Of a DNA stretch of 64,000 nucleotides, positions 27,435 through 36,663 are shown piece by piece; the stretch's first letter is position 1, and every line of letters starts with the position of its first letter. The DNA is from Rhodococcus sp. KBS0724 (lineage in GTDB: Bacteria; Actinomycetota; Actinomycetes; Mycobacteriales; Mycobacteriaceae): NCBI RefSeq assembly GCF_005938745.2, contig NZ_VCBX02000001.1, forward strand, positions 5,346,501-5,410,500. Direction: 5' to 3'. The position numbers were made by a program, and so were the translations under genes. The notes beneath the pieces are model-generated. The model made no database searches, had not been told where the DNA came from, and was given only the letters and a program-made list of their open reading frames with translations.

Positions 27435-28352
27435 GTGCGGTTCGCACTGAACGATCTACTGGTCGATATTCCTGCGGCAAAGATTGATGAAGCTCGAGCC
27501 TTCTACGCGTCGCGGGTGGCCGGCCGCGGTCCCAGCACATACGAAGAGTTGACGAAGGTTCGGGCGAGTACGTCTGCGCCGGCCCCCACCGATCCACCGG
27601 CGATCGAAGAAATCGTCGAGACCGCGGGAATAGCTGTCCCCGTGAGGATCTTCACTCCCACGGCCGGCCCAGCGCGGGGAATCTATCTGGACATCCACGG
27701 GGGCGGCTTCTACATGAGCTCCGCAGCCCGAGGAGACGCACGCAACCGGGAGCTGGCAGACACGCTCGGCATCGCCGTCGTCAGCGTCGACTACCGACTG
27801 GCACCCGAAAACCCCTGGCCGGCCGCTCCCGATGATTGTGAAGCAGTGGCGCTCTGGCTCGTCGAACATGCCGATTCCCGCTTCGGAACATCCCGCCTGG
27901 CGATCGGCGGCAGCTCAGCGGGAGCGACACTCGCTCTGGCAACCCTGCTCCGACTCAGAGACAAGGGAGCCGTCGACAGATTCACCTGTGCTGCACTACA
28001 GTTCGGCACCTATGACCTGAGCGCGCAAACCCCGGCGGGACGCCAGATAGCAGACGAGTACTTCATCCAGGCCTACGCAGGCCACATAGAAGACCGCACT
28101 GCCCCGGACATCTCCCCTATATACGGCGACCTCCGTGGCCTCCCCCCGGCGCTGATTGTCATCGGAACCGCAGACGTACTGCTGGAAGACAACCTCGCGT
28201 TGGCAGGTCGGCTTGTCGCCGCCGGAAATAACGGCGAGTTCCGGATCTATCCCGAGTCTCCGCACGGGTTCACGGGTCACCCCACGGCAATTGCAAGAAC
28301 AGCACGTGATGGCGTCGATGTCTGGCTACGCGAGAGACTCGCCCAACCGTAG
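27435..28352 (+). CDS. Alpha/beta hydrolase of the hormone-sensitive-lipase family
   Basis: 305 residues from GTG 27435 after GAGGAGG. Family IV esterase marks: the oxyanion motif HGGGFYM (about residues 89-95), the nucleophile elbow GGSSAG (about 156-161), an acid near 247 (TADVLLEDN) and the histidine in SPHGFTGHP near 276. Probably a cytosolic esterase acting on short-chain or xenobiotic esters. The adjacent divergent reductase may belong to the same catabolic function, but nothing links them directly. Confidence 0.9.
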   Translation: MRFALNDLLVDIPAAKIDEARAFYASRVAGRGPSTYEELTKVRASTSAPAPTDPPAIEEIVETAGIAVPVRIFTPTAGPARGIYLDIHGGGFYMSSAARGDARNRELADTLGIAVVSVDYRLAPENPWPAAPDDCEAVALWLVEHADSRFGTSRLAIGGSSAGATLALATLLRLRDKGAVDRFTCAALQFGTYDLSAQTPAGRQIADEYFIQAYAGHIEDRTAPDISPIYGDLRGLPPALIVIGTADVLLEDNLALAGRLVAAGNNGEFRIYPESPHGFTGHPTAIARTARDGVDVWLRERLAQP

Positions 28353-28371
28353 GCCACACATCGGCGATAGT

Positions 28372-29052
28372 TCAGTACTCGATACTGCCGGCACGGTCGA
28401 AGAACTTTCCGGTAGGTCCATCGTGACCAAGTTGGGCCAACATCACCGTCGCATCGGTTCCTTCGACGATGGTTTGATGTCCAGTGTGCCTGTTGAAGTC
28501 GGTGCTCGTGTAGCCGGGATCGCTGGCGTTGATCCGGAACTCCGGCAGGTTCTTCGCGTACTGCACGGTCAACGCGATCACCGCCGCTTTCGAGCTCGCG
28601 TACGGAACGGCTTGCACAAAGTGCTCATCGGAGCCAGGCGTGCTCAGTGCTCGCGCAAATCCCACGCCGGAGGCAACATTGACGATCACCGGGTTCGGCG
28701 AGCGCCGAAGCAGCGGAAGCGCGGTCTGTGTAAGACGCACGATGCCAAAGACATTCGTATCGAAAACTTCCTGCATGGCCGCGGCGTTCAGGTCGTCGAC
28801 GCCGAAAGACCCGCCGAGTACGCCGGCATTGTTCACGAGGACGTCGAGCGCGGGCAATTGTGCGAGCGCAACGTCAATGCTGTGCTGATCCGTGACGTCG
28901 AGTTGGACGGGGTGAGCGCCGAGGCTCTGCACCTCGGAAGCTGACGCGAGATCTCGCATCCCGGCGTAGACGGTATGCCCGGCGTCGATGAGCCGGCGCG
29001 CGGTCTCCAGCCCGAGGCTGCGGTTGGCTCCTGAAATAAGTGTTGTGGTCAT
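28372..29052 (-). CDS. Short-chain dehydrogenase/reductase
   Basis: 226 residues from ATG 29052. NAD(P)-binding GANRSLGLE at 7-15, NNAGVLGG near 81, catalytic Ser in VNVASGVG and YASSK near 152. The open frame extends far upstream, but the homology starts at MTTTLISGANRS. The start codon is inside a perfect 10-bp inverted repeat. It is divergent from an XRE-type regulator gene, the usual arrangement in which that regulator controls the SDR. Confidence 0.9.
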   Translation of the reverse strand: MTTTLISGANRSLGLETARRLIDAGHTVYAGMRDLASASEVQSLGAHPVQLDVTDQHSIDVALAQLPALDVLVNNAGVLGGSFGVDDLNAAAMQEVFDTNVFGIVRLTQTALPLLRRSPNPVIVNVASGVGFARALSTPGSDEHFVQAVPYASSKAAVIALTVQYAKNLPEFRINASDPGYTSTDFNRHTGHQTIVEGTDATVMLAQLGHDGPTGKFFDRAGSIEY

Positions 29053-29064
29053 GTCCACAACACT
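29039..29064. promoter_or_regulatory. Operator candidate over the SDR start codon
   Basis: AGTGTTGTGG (29039-29048), six-base spacer, CCACAACACT (29055-29064): perfect 10-bp arms centred on the SDR start codon, 90 bases before the divergent regulator gene. Likely the binding site of that regulator. Confidence 0.65.
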
Positions 29065-29154
29065 CGCCCAACTCCGGTGCGTGCACCAGGCACCGATTGA
29101 CGGTGGGACCAGCAGTACTACCCACTGCGAACCCACAGCTAGCAGGATGGGGGC

Positions 29155-30000
29155 ATGGACGAGTTCGCAAGTGTGCTGCGCGCATGGCGTGACCGTGTGC
29201 AACCTGAGCACGTCGGTCTGCCACCAGGTACTGGTCGACGGGCCAGAGGGCTTCGACGGGAAGAGCTCGCGATGCTCGCCGGAGTCAGCGTCGATTACAT
29301 CGTGCGACTCGAACAAGGCCGGGCGACCAACCCCTCGGCGCAACTGCTCGGTGCGCTTGCCCGGGCATTGCGCCTAACCGACGAAGAGCGCGACCACCTG
29401 TACCGAGTCGCCGGGGTCGCCATTCCGACACCTGCCTCATTGCCGCGACATGTGGGTCCGAGCGTTCAGCGGATCGTGGACCGTCTCGGCGACATTCCCG
29501 TCGGCGTGTTCAGTGCGGCGCATGACATTCTGCTGTGGAATCCCCTGTGGGCAGCACTGCTCGGCGATCCCTCACTTCGGTCCGGGATTCAGCGCAACCT
29601 TGTCTGGCTGGTGTTCTCCGAAGAAATCACGACTGTCACCCATACCGCTGTCGGAGAAGACGAATTCAGAGCGGATCTAGTGGCGGACCTGAGATCCGCT
29701 GTGGGGCGCTACCCCGACGACGCACCGCTACGAGAACTCGTGGACCGACTGCTCGCCGAATCCGACGAGTTCGCAGCGCGCTGGGCGCAGGCACACGTGG
29801 CGCTGCACCGCTCCAGCCGAAAGACCGTGCACACCCGCACCGTTGGTGACATCACGGTCGATTGCGATGTTCTCAGCGCGCCCGGTAGCGGCGATCTGCG
29901 GATCGTCGTCTACACAGTCGCGCCCGGATCCGCCGACGCAGACAAGCTCGATCTGCTTCGCGTCGCCGGCCTGCAGGATCTGTCGCACCGGTCAACGTAG
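29155..30000 (+). CDS. XRE-family regulator with MmyB-like ligand domain
   Basis: 281 residues. The N-terminal HTH (RREELAMLAGVSVDYIVRLEQGR, about 33-55) is typical of this group, which also shows the preceding PGTGRRARGLRREE pattern. The rest (about 105-270) is the MmyB-like PAS-type ligand-binding domain (SVQRIVDRLGDIPVGVFSAA, DILLWNPLWAALLGD). Such regulators nearly always sit divergent from an SDR or oxidoreductase gene that they control, as here. The small DUF1330-type gene follows. Confidence 0.92.
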   Translation: MDEFASVLRAWRDRVQPEHVGLPPGTGRRARGLRREELAMLAGVSVDYIVRLEQGRATNPSAQLLGALARALRLTDEERDHLYRVAGVAIPTPASLPRHVGPSVQRIVDRLGDIPVGVFSAAHDILLWNPLWAALLGDPSLRSGIQRNLVWLVFSEEITTVTHTAVGEDEFRADLVADLRSAVGRYPDDAPLRELVDRLLAESDEFAARWAQAHVALHRSSRKTVHTRTVGDITVDCDVLSAPGSGDLRIVVYTVAPGSADADKLDLLRVAGLQDLSHRST

Positions 30001-30143
30001 TGCAGCGCATTACCGCCGACGTAATCGACACAGCGCTGCCGCTCCCGCCAGACTCGATCCCAGACAGAAAATGCTCAACGTCGCTGGAAGACAACCTGTT
30101 AACAGCAACTACGCGCACCGTCAGGAAGGGCAGGAAACCAGAC

Positions 30144-30467
30144 ATGAGTGAAAGTTACGCAGTCGGCATCCTCAACGACGTAGTCATGGGAGACGACATC
30201 ACCGAATACCTTCAGCGCATCGACAGCACCCTCGCACCGTTCGATGGCCATTTCATCATTCATGGAGGCTCGCCAGACGTCCGCGAAGGACAATGGACGG
30301 GCGATCTCATCATCCTCCGATTCCCCACGTCCGACGCTGCCCGACATTGGTACAACTCCGACGCCTACCAAGCTATTGTCCCGCTTCGAATCAACAACTC
30401 GCTCGGCACCGTGGCCATTTTCGAAGGCGTCGACCGACAACACCGGGCAACCGACATTCTCAACTGA
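30144..30467 (+). CDS. DUF1330-family protein
   Basis: 107 residues from ATG 30144 (MSESYAVGIL...), after CAGGAAACC. Ferredoxin-like alpha/beta dimeric-barrel pattern: YLQRIDSTLAPFDGHFIIHGG, a WTGDLIILRFPTSDAARHWYNS segment and a final VAIFEGV strand. Function unknown across the family. It may share a transcript with the regulator gene ending at 30000. Confidence 0.85.
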   Translation: MSESYAVGILNDVVMGDDITEYLQRIDSTLAPFDGHFIIHGGSPDVREGQWTGDLIILRFPTSDAARHWYNSDAYQAIVPLRINNSLGTVAIFEGVDRQHRATDILN

Positions 30468-30553
30468 CCGTGCCTCAAACCTATTCTCCCACAAACTCAC
30501 CCGAGAGAATCCCGACCGCGCACAGTGCGTATCAAATGTGTCCGAAATGCCTC

Positions 30554-30581
30554 TTGAATCGAATAGATGTTCGAGTATAAT
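30554..30581 (+). promoter_or_regulatory. Promoter with perfect -10 box for the HNH gene
   Basis: TTGAAT (30554-30559), 16-base spacer, TATAAT (30576-30581). About 25 bases separate the -10 from the start codon. A LexA box fills the spacer. Confidence 0.7.
30559..30574. promoter_or_regulatory. LexA (SOS) box
   Basis: TCGAAT-AGAT-GTTCGA differs from the actinobacterial SOS consensus TCGAAC-N4-GTTCGA at one base and lies between the -35 and -10 of the HNH gene promoter, where LexA would block RNA polymerase. Confidence 0.8.
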
Positions 30582-30605
30582 TAGGTCACGGGTGGGGAGG
30601 CCTTG

Positions 30606-31964
30606 ATGACCATTGTTAGCGATTCAATTGCGGTGGGGGATGTTGTAGCCGGTTCGGCTGTGGGTGTGCGCGCCAGGTTGTGGCGGTTACGTCCGGCCGA
30701 GATTCGTGATGTTGCCGTGTCGGTGTCGGCGGAAATTCTTCGGCTGGAAGCGATTCGAGTGGCCGCGATCGACGAATTGGCCCTGAATCCGGATGAACAA
30801 GTGCTCTGCTACCGCGGTGTGGGTCGGTGGTTGGCAGCGAATACGATGCTGCAGAACTCGGCCGGCAACAAGATCGCTGCTCTCGGTGCTGCACTGCGGG
30901 TGTTCCCGGATATTGCTGCGCAATTCGAAGCCGGTGACCTCTCGCTCGATCATGCGGCGTTGATCGCCGCTTTCTGTGAATCCCCACCGAAAGGGATGCC
31001 GGACATCGCGTTAATGCCAAGCCTGAAGACCCTTCTCGCCGCCGCATCCGGAGTAGAGGCTACGACTGTCAAGGTGCGGTATGCGATCGCTGTTCTGGAG
31101 CGGATTTTCGAATCCGACGAGCATCCGCCCGGCGAGGATAACGACCTGAATGCGCTACGCATCGCGCCGACATTGAATGGTCGGGTCGTCATCAAGGGCG
31201 ATTTCGATGCGTTGACCGGCGAGATGCTGTTATCGGCGCTGTCCGGTCTGTCGATGCCGAAACCCGCTGCCGACGGGACGCCAGATGCGCGGTCGGCAGC
31301 GAAACGCACCGCCGACGCTTTCACCGAACTCATCCGCCGCTATCTCGACAATGCTGTCACCGGGATTGACGGTGGTCAGCGTCCGCATGTGAATGTGCAC
31401 ATCACCGCGAAAGACCTTGCCGAGCATCGCGAATGTGCCACCATGCGCAGCGATACCGCAGCAAACGACGAAGAAGAATTCGGCGACAGTGAGCCGGGAG
31501 TCGAAGATCTCGACGTCGGCTACATGCCCTGGATGGGGCCGCTCAGTGTGAGCAAAACCCGGATGCTCGCGTGCGACTGCATGCTCTCCACCGTCCTGAT
31601 GGACGGCAAGGGTGCACCCCTGGATGCGACTCCACTCAAACGTCTCGTCACGGCCGAACAACGTATCGCGTTGATTGCCCGGGACAAGGGCTGCGCCTTC
31701 CCCAACTGTGATGCCGTACCGGCGTGGTGCGACGCGCACCATATAAAACCCTGGTCAACGGGCGGTTTGACGGTCATGGACAACCTCACGTTGCTCTGCC
31801 GCAGCCACCACACGCTGATTCACAGCACATCGGGGTTCCGCGGAATCTGGGAAATCAAAATGGGTTCCGATCACAAACCATGGTTCATCCCACCGTCGGC
31901 GATCGACCCGAAACAACGACGCCGACGCTCCACCACCCGGCAAGGCCCCGTCCACCGAGACTGA
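30606..31964 (+). CDS. DUF222 / 13E12-repeat family HNH endonuclease
   Basis: 452 residues from ATG 30606 (a TTG three bases earlier is also possible), after GGGGAGG. An N-terminal DUF222 helical domain (about 20-300) is followed by a C-terminal HNH nuclease motif: CAFPNCDAVPAWCDAHHIKPW, then NLTLLCRSHHTLIH near residues 360-405. Such proteins occur in many copies in Mycobacterium and Rhodococcus. Some 13E12 copies in M. tuberculosis are SOS-induced, and the LexA box here agrees. The biological role is unknown. Confidence 0.93.
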   Translation: MTIVSDSIAVGDVVAGSAVGVRARLWRLRPAEIRDVAVSVSAEILRLEAIRVAAIDELALNPDEQVLCYRGVGRWLAANTMLQNSAGNKIAALGAALRVFPDIAAQFEAGDLSLDHAALIAAFCESPPKGMPDIALMPSLKTLLAAASGVEATTVKVRYAIAVLERIFESDEHPPGEDNDLNALRIAPTLNGRVVIKGDFDALTGEMLLSALSGLSMPKPAADGTPDARSAAKRTADAFTELIRRYLDNAVTGIDGGQRPHVNVHITAKDLAEHRECATMRSDTAANDEEEFGDSEPGVEDLDVGYMPWMGPLSVSKTRMLACDCMLSTVLMDGKGAPLDATPLKRLVTAEQRIALIARDKGCAFPNCDAVPAWCDAHHIKPWSTGGLTVMDNLTLLCRSHHTLIHSTSGFRGIWEIKMGSDHKPWFIPPSAIDPKQRRRRSTTRQGPVHRD

Positions 31965-32109
31965 AACCGGCCCTGCCGGAACTACATACCGCGTACAGCT
32001 TCGCATCACCAGCCAAACGATGCGAAGCCCACACACATGCCCGCGCAACACAGCCCAGTTTCCGCACTATTCGGCGCCGTAATCCGCGAGGTCACGCTAC
32101 CGTGCCGGA

Positions 32110-32718
32110 ATGGACGTAAAAGCTCACATCCTCGCCGAACGGCGAGAGTTAGTCTCCCTACTCGAGACTTTGAGCCCCGACCAATGGTCGACCCCGTCGC
32201 TCTGCGGAAACTGGTCGGTGCGCGACGTGGCGATACACGTGTCGATGGACTCCGTCACCATGCCCCGTTATTTCCTTGCAGCACTGCATCATCGATCCGC
32301 TAGTCGTGTCAACGAGCATTACGTCACCACGCAGAACAATGTGCCGACCGACATCCTGGTCGATCGTCTCGCAGATTCGGCGACCACGAGTTGGTTCGCG
32401 AGATATGCCCCACGCCTCACCCTGTCTGACCACGTTGTGCATCAACAGGACATCAGGCGGCCGCTCGGGCTAGGTCGAACGATCGATCCAGATCGTTTAC
32501 GACTCGTGCTCGATCGGCCCGATCCATTTGCGCAGCCTCGCCGATTCACCAAAGGACTCCGATTCACCGCATCCGATCTCCCCTGGGAACACGGCACCGG
32601 ACCCGAAGTCCACGGGCGCGCGGAGGCGTTAGCTCTCGCCATGGTCGGGAGGCCATCGGTGCTCGATGATCTGGAAGGCGACGGCGTCGACATGCTCCGC
32701 ACTCGCATGATTCATTGA
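32110..32718 (+). CDS. Mycothiol-dependent maleylpyruvate isomerase family (DinB-like) protein
   Basis: 202 residues. The helical-bundle pattern of the TIGR03083 group is visible: LSPDQWSTPSLCGNWSVRDVAIHV with the first metal His, and LTLSDHVVHQQDIRRPLG with the second His region. Members are metal-dependent, mycothiol-using transferases or isomerases; most have no assigned substrate. A TetR-type palindrome lies between it and the next gene. No ribosome-binding site of note. Confidence 0.85.
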   Translation: MDVKAHILAERRELVSLLETLSPDQWSTPSLCGNWSVRDVAIHVSMDSVTMPRYFLAALHHRSASRVNEHYVTTQNNVPTDILVDRLADSATTSWFARYAPRLTLSDHVVHQQDIRRPLGLGRTIDPDRLRLVLDRPDPFAQPRRFTKGLRFTASDLPWEHGTGPEVHGRAEALALAMVGRPSVLDDLEGDGVDMLRTRMIH

Positions 32719-32723
32719 GCCCT

Positions 32724-32743
32724 AACGAACCGACCGGTTCGTT
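32724..32743. promoter_or_regulatory. TetR-type operator candidate
   Basis: AACGAACCG-AC-CGGTTCGTT: perfect 9-bp arms, 20 bases before the start of the beta-propeller gene. The shape is that of AcrR/TetR operators. No TetR gene is within 10 kb, so a distant regulator would be needed. Confidence 0.6.
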
Positions 32744-32763
32744 ATATCAGCTACGGTCATTCG

Positions 32764-34185
32764 ATGCAGCTACGGTTGAAAGAACACTGGAAGTTGGTCT
32801 GCCTCGGAGTCGCATTGATCGTCGCTACTGCGATGATCATCGTCTCGACACTTTCGGGCTCACCAAGGTCGGACATGCCTCCGAGCAATAACAGCGGATC
32901 GACCGCAAAGCAGAACGTGGTCGACATAGATCTCTCTCATCCGCCTCAGCAAGCATGGGAACTGGACGCCCAATCACTCACAGACAATTCCGGCGACGTG
33001 CTGCTGTCAATGCCGCACTCGCTTGATTCCTACTACGGCTATGGCAACGTGTACGAGGTCGGAAATATACTGGTGGCGGCAAGTGCATATCCACTGCCCA
33101 AGACCTCCGAATCTTCCTCGAGCCAAGGCGTCGGTGACGTTTCACTGATCGGCGTGGATCCCGACAGCGGGACTCCCCTGTGGGAGACACGAATCGGAGG
33201 CGCTCTCAGTCAATGCAGTCAGCAGAACGAGTCAACGATCATCGCATGCTGGGGTAATCGACGGGTGATCTTTGTCGACACCTCCACCGGCACACTGTTG
33301 TCCGACCTCGGGACCGACTTCGACGTCACTGGTGCCACTATCAGCGGGGACACGGTTTACACGTCAGGAGAAACAGTAGAAGGCGCCCTCCGAACGCGGA
33401 TCTTGTCAAGCGGCAACACAACTGACCTGACTGCCAACTTCCGTCGGGCAATCGAACCAAGCCAAGAGTTCGGTTCACTGTATGCATTCCCGTCCACCGA
33501 CACCGCAATCGCAATGGAACGGGGAAGCGGCGATCCCCAGTATCGATACACGATCTACGATCTAAGTTCCGGCGCAGAACGATTCCGGTTCGAGGGCGAT
33601 TCGCTAGCCCCCGTCGGGGACGGCCTGTTCCTGACCAGTGTCGGCGGGCGATCAGGGTACGTCGGCACACAGAACCTGCTGGATTCCGATGGATCTACGA
33701 TCCGCGCGATTCCCATCCCTTCCTCGGGGGCATCGCGATTCCCGAGCAAGCCTTCGACATCGATGCCGATGTTTCTCGGCGATGGTGCATACGACCCCTC
33801 TTCCGGTGACGAGCTCTGGCGCAGTTCGCAATTGAACAATTCTCAAATGGCAGGCACGACTAGCGCTATCGTCGCGATCGTCGGCAGAGCAACCCTGGTT
33901 GCCTCACCCGAGACCCGAACTATCTCCGCTCTCGACACCGAGTCCGGACGTCAACTCTGGCAGACCCCCTGGCAAGACGCGTATTGGGTACGGAACGGGG
34001 TAACGGACGGCGAACATTTCGTCTTCAGTGACTACACGGGCATACACTCGATCCGATCCCGCGATGGAAAAATGATGTGGTCGATTCCGCTTCCAGCAGA
34101 AGTCGATCCGCGGGAGGTCGTCATCTCGAGCGCCGGAGACAATATGACGTTCTCCTGGCGAAATCACTTCACGGTGTGGCGTTAG
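32764..34185 (+). CDS. Membrane-anchored PQQ-like beta-propeller protein
   Basis: 473 residues. A single N-terminal transmembrane anchor (about 10-31), a Ser/Asn-rich linker and a WD/PQQ-like propeller with repeated blades (GVDPDSGTPLWETRIGG, VDTSTGTLLSDLG, ALDTESGRQLWQTPWQD, RSRDGKMMWSIPLP). The blades lack the PQQ-ligating residues of true quinoproteins as far as I can see, so a binding or assembly role outside the membrane is more likely than dehydrogenase activity. Its 3' end overlaps the convergent reductase gene by 17 bases. Confidence 0.8.
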   Translation: MQLRLKEHWKLVCLGVALIVATAMIIVSTLSGSPRSDMPPSNNSGSTAKQNVVDIDLSHPPQQAWELDAQSLTDNSGDVLLSMPHSLDSYYGYGNVYEVGNILVAASAYPLPKTSESSSSQGVGDVSLIGVDPDSGTPLWETRIGGALSQCSQQNESTIIACWGNRRVIFVDTSTGTLLSDLGTDFDVTGATISGDTVYTSGETVEGALRTRILSSGNTTDLTANFRRAIEPSQEFGSLYAFPSTDTAIAMERGSGDPQYRYTIYDLSSGAERFRFEGDSLAPVGDGLFLTSVGGRSGYVGTQNLLDSDGSTIRAIPIPSSGASRFPSKPSTSMPMFLGDGAYDPSSGDELWRSSQLNNSQMAGTTSAIVAIVGRATLVASPETRTISALDTESGRQLWQTPWQDAYWVRNGVTDGEHFVFSDYTGIHSIRSRDGKMMWSIPLPAEVDPREVVISSAGDNMTFSWRNHFTVWR

Positions 34186-34792
34186 CGGTGGCATACTGCG
34201 GCCGTCCGGTCGGCCGGTAGACCTGAATTGTCACGCCCCTCGGAGTGACTCGCGAATCGACCAGGTCCAGTGCGATATCGGGACCTGAGTCGGGAAATAG
34301 CCGCGTGCCCTGGCCGATGACTATGGGATAGATCAACAGGGTGATCTCGTCGACGAGCTGGTTGTCGAACAGCCAGCGAACCAGGTTGCCGCTGCCGTGT
34401 ACCTGCAACTCACCCCCAGGCTTGGCTTTCAGCTCTCGGATGGCCGCCGCGACGTCGCCGGAGAGGATGGTTGTGTTCGCCCAGCTCGGTTCGGCGAGCG
34501 TGGTCGACGCCACGTACTTCGGTCGCGTGTTCAACGCCGTTGCGATGGGGTTACCCGAATCTTCCATCACTCCCCAGTATCTCGCGAAGATCTCGTAGGT
34601 CAGTCGGCCGAACAGGAAAGCGTCTGCCCGTTGGTAGACCTCCTCGACGAACGTCGCGCCCTCCTTATCGGTACCGAACAACGGCAACGCCCATCCGCCA
34701 CGCTCGAATCCGCCCCTGCGATCCTCATCTGCCCCGCCGAGCCCCTGCATAACGCCGTCGAGGGAGATATTTGTGATTGTCGTCAGTTTCAT
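34169..34792 (-). CDS. Dihydrofolate-reductase-like (RibD C-terminal) protein
   Basis: 207 residues from ATG 34792 (MKLTTITNISLDGVMQG...). GAGAAGGGA upstream favours this start over one 24 bases earlier. RibD_C pattern: ISLDGVMQ, DAFLFGRLTYEIFARYW, YVASTTL, GGELQVHGSGNLVRWL and LVDEITLLIYPIVIGQGTRLF. Probably a small NADPH reductase of unknown substrate. Convergent overlap with the propeller gene. Confidence 0.9.
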   Translation of the reverse strand: MKLTTITNISLDGVMQGLGGADEDRRGGFERGGWALPLFGTDKEGATFVEEVYQRADAFLFGRLTYEIFARYWGVMEDSGNPIATALNTRPKYVASTTLAEPSWANTTILSGDVAAAIRELKAKPGGELQVHGSGNLVRWLFDNQLVDEITLLIYPIVIGQGTRLFPDSGPDIALDLVDSRVTPRGVTIQVYRPTGRPQYATANATP

Positions 34793-34877
34793 GGCTGCAG
34801 TTCCCTTCTCCGCCATCGAGTGTTCAGAACGTCCCCAGATGTCACTGACTCAGCTTGCTCGGACGAGGTCCGAGGCG

Positions 34878-35333
34878 TCAATCTGCGACGAGTTGCGGCC
34901 CATTGTTCACTCGTCCGACGCCCCGCTCTCGCTGCCGCCCGATGACATAGCGACCTGGCGCGATACCGGTAGCTCCGTGCTCTGGGTGAATGAGATAAGC
35001 GGTCACGCGGGTGTCGAGGATGCCCAGCGCAAGACCACGGGAGTCTCTCACCGGCGACGACCACGTACACACACCTTCATCGGCGACAAGGCTGTGTGGA
35101 TTCCCGCCCGCCGCACTACGCAGCAACTCCACGCCAGAGAGTGGCACGTTCACCGACCTGGTCCACGCTGCGGTCGTAACGATATTGGCGACAAGCGAAT
35201 ACGGGAGCACGATGAGATCACCTTGGGCTTGTAAGCCGTCGACGACGGGTATGGACACTTCTTTGTCGAGATAGTCGAAGACATCGAGCCCGGTGAGGGC
35301 AGTGAGCGCGGACAACGTCATGGTCGAATTCAT
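34878..35333 (-). CDS. Hypothetical protein
   Basis: 151 residues from ATG 35333 (MNSTMTLSAL...). GAGGTGG five bases upstream supports it over GTG 35342. No signal peptide or transmembrane helix. Mixed alpha/beta composition with an SGVELLRSAAGGNPHSLVADE segment. I do not recognise it. It is the first of three consecutive minus-strand accessory genes (with the DUF6745 and Imm5-like genes), which suggests a small variable island. Confidence 0.6.
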   Translation of the reverse strand: MNSTMTLSALTALTGLDVFDYLDKEVSIPVVDGLQAQGDLIVLPYSLVANIVTTAAWTRSVNVPLSGVELLRSAAGGNPHSLVADEGVCTWSSPVRDSRGLALGILDTRVTAYLIHPEHGATGIAPGRYVIGRQRERGVGRVNNGPQLVAD

Positions 35334-35378
35334 ATGATCCACCTCGTAATTCAGAATGCAATGTCCAGGGTTTGATGT

Positions 35379-36581
35379 TCAGGTTCGACGAACGAGACGG
35401 GCGTAATCGGCACCGTTGATACCGTAGGTCCAGCCTGCGGCATCGAGGGCTGACGAGAACCATCCGGGGACGTAGATCCCGTAACGACGGCGCCTACCGT
35501 CACGTTCGAGAGAACCGTTGACTGCAAGCAAGATTCGGCCATCACGCCCCCAGCCGTCCGGTGATGCATAGAGCTGCAGCATGTGACCGGCATTGCCTGG
35601 ATCATCAGCTTTGTCAACCAGTTCGAGCCCCGCCGTATCGATGTACGTGTCCCACCCGATCCGTTCGATCGCGCAGCGGCGGACCTCGACATTACGTTCG
35701 CCTGCAATGCGTTCGACCGTCGGATCGAGGACTACCCAGCTCGGGACAATTGTCCCGTGCTGGACATAGACAGCTTGTCCGTCACCGAATTCAACTGCTG
35801 GAGAATCTGAATCGTGTAATCGACGTTCGCTGTGCATTCTGCCGGGGATGGGCTCGCTACGCAGGGCGGTGGGCCGTTCCGACATGATGCACATGGTGTC
35901 GAACGCCCACCACCATCCAGTTGCACCTGCCAGCGCGGCGTGAATGTCGAGTAGTTGGTCATCGTCGGCATGGAAAGAAACAAGATCACATCGACGGTAC
36001 AAGTCGTAGTAGGCGATTCGATGCGCTTCCTGCTGTCCGTACCATGTCACACTTCCGGCGACAGGAGTGGACAACGTCCGTATCGCAGCTGCAACCCCGT
36101 CGAACAGTGTGGTGTGCAACGAGTCCCAGACAGCCGCTCTGACGATTCGATCTGGGCTGATTCCGAGACCCACCGATTCCTCGAGTGATTGAACGCGTGC
36201 GGCGTCGATCCACCAGCGTTCGTTCGGCCAGTCTGATCTTCTACGCGCGATGTACGCGTCCATCCGCCTGCGCGAATCCGAAAACATACTCGCAAAGCAG
36301 GCGGAAGCGCCGCGAAGTCGGTTGCTGTCCAACGACATCGACATCGACAAGCCCTCTGCAACGATGAGGTCCGATCCAGCCGGCGGCGAGGGAACCCAGA
36401 CGAACTCCGGTTCCGGAAATCCTGATCGCCGATACAGTTGCGCGACAGCCCATTCTGCAGTGTCTCGATCGGAGGGGCGTGTGCAGAGTCCGTGTTCCAG
36501 CCACACATTCTGCACAGCTTCGACGTTCTCGATGAATGATGCTCGGTGTCGAGACGGCGAATAAATCGGCGCGGCGCTCAC
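35379..36581 (-). CDS. DUF6745-domain protein
   Basis: About 400 residues from a chosen GTG 36581 (VSAAPIYSPSRH...). The frame stays open further upstream, but there it lies antisense to nothing sensible and is Arg/Ser-rich. The C-terminal half has the DUF6745 pattern: GWWWAFDTMCIMSERPTALR, RLHDSDSPAVEFGDGQAVYV, HGTIVPSWVVLDP and NVEVRRCAIERIGWDTYI. The role is unknown; the family is widespread in actinobacteria and cyanobacteria. The start is uncertain: the nearest purine-rich site is 20 bases upstream. Confidence 0.75.
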   Translation of the reverse strand: MSAAPIYSPSRHRASFIENVEAVQNVWLEHGLCTRPSDRDTAEWAVAQLYRRSGFPEPEFVWVPSPPAGSDLIVAEGLSMSMSLDSNRLRGASACFASMFSDSRRRMDAYIARRRSDWPNERWWIDAARVQSLEESVGLGISPDRIVRAAVWDSLHTTLFDGVAAAIRTLSTPVAGSVTWYGQQEAHRIAYYDLYRRCDLVSFHADDDQLLDIHAALAGATGWWWAFDTMCIMSERPTALRSEPIPGRMHSERRLHDSDSPAVEFGDGQAVYVQHGTIVPSWVVLDPTVERIAGERNVEVRRCAIERIGWDTYIDTAGLELVDKADDPGNAGHMLQLYASPDGWGRDGRILLAVNGSLERDGRRRRYGIYVPGWFSSALDAAGWTYGINGADYARLVRRT

Positions 36582-36663
36582 GCGATGGTGGCGGTGTCGG
36601 CCTTTCCTGTAGTCATAGTTATCGAGAGTGACACGAGTAAGCGCGGAACGCAAGGCCGACGCA

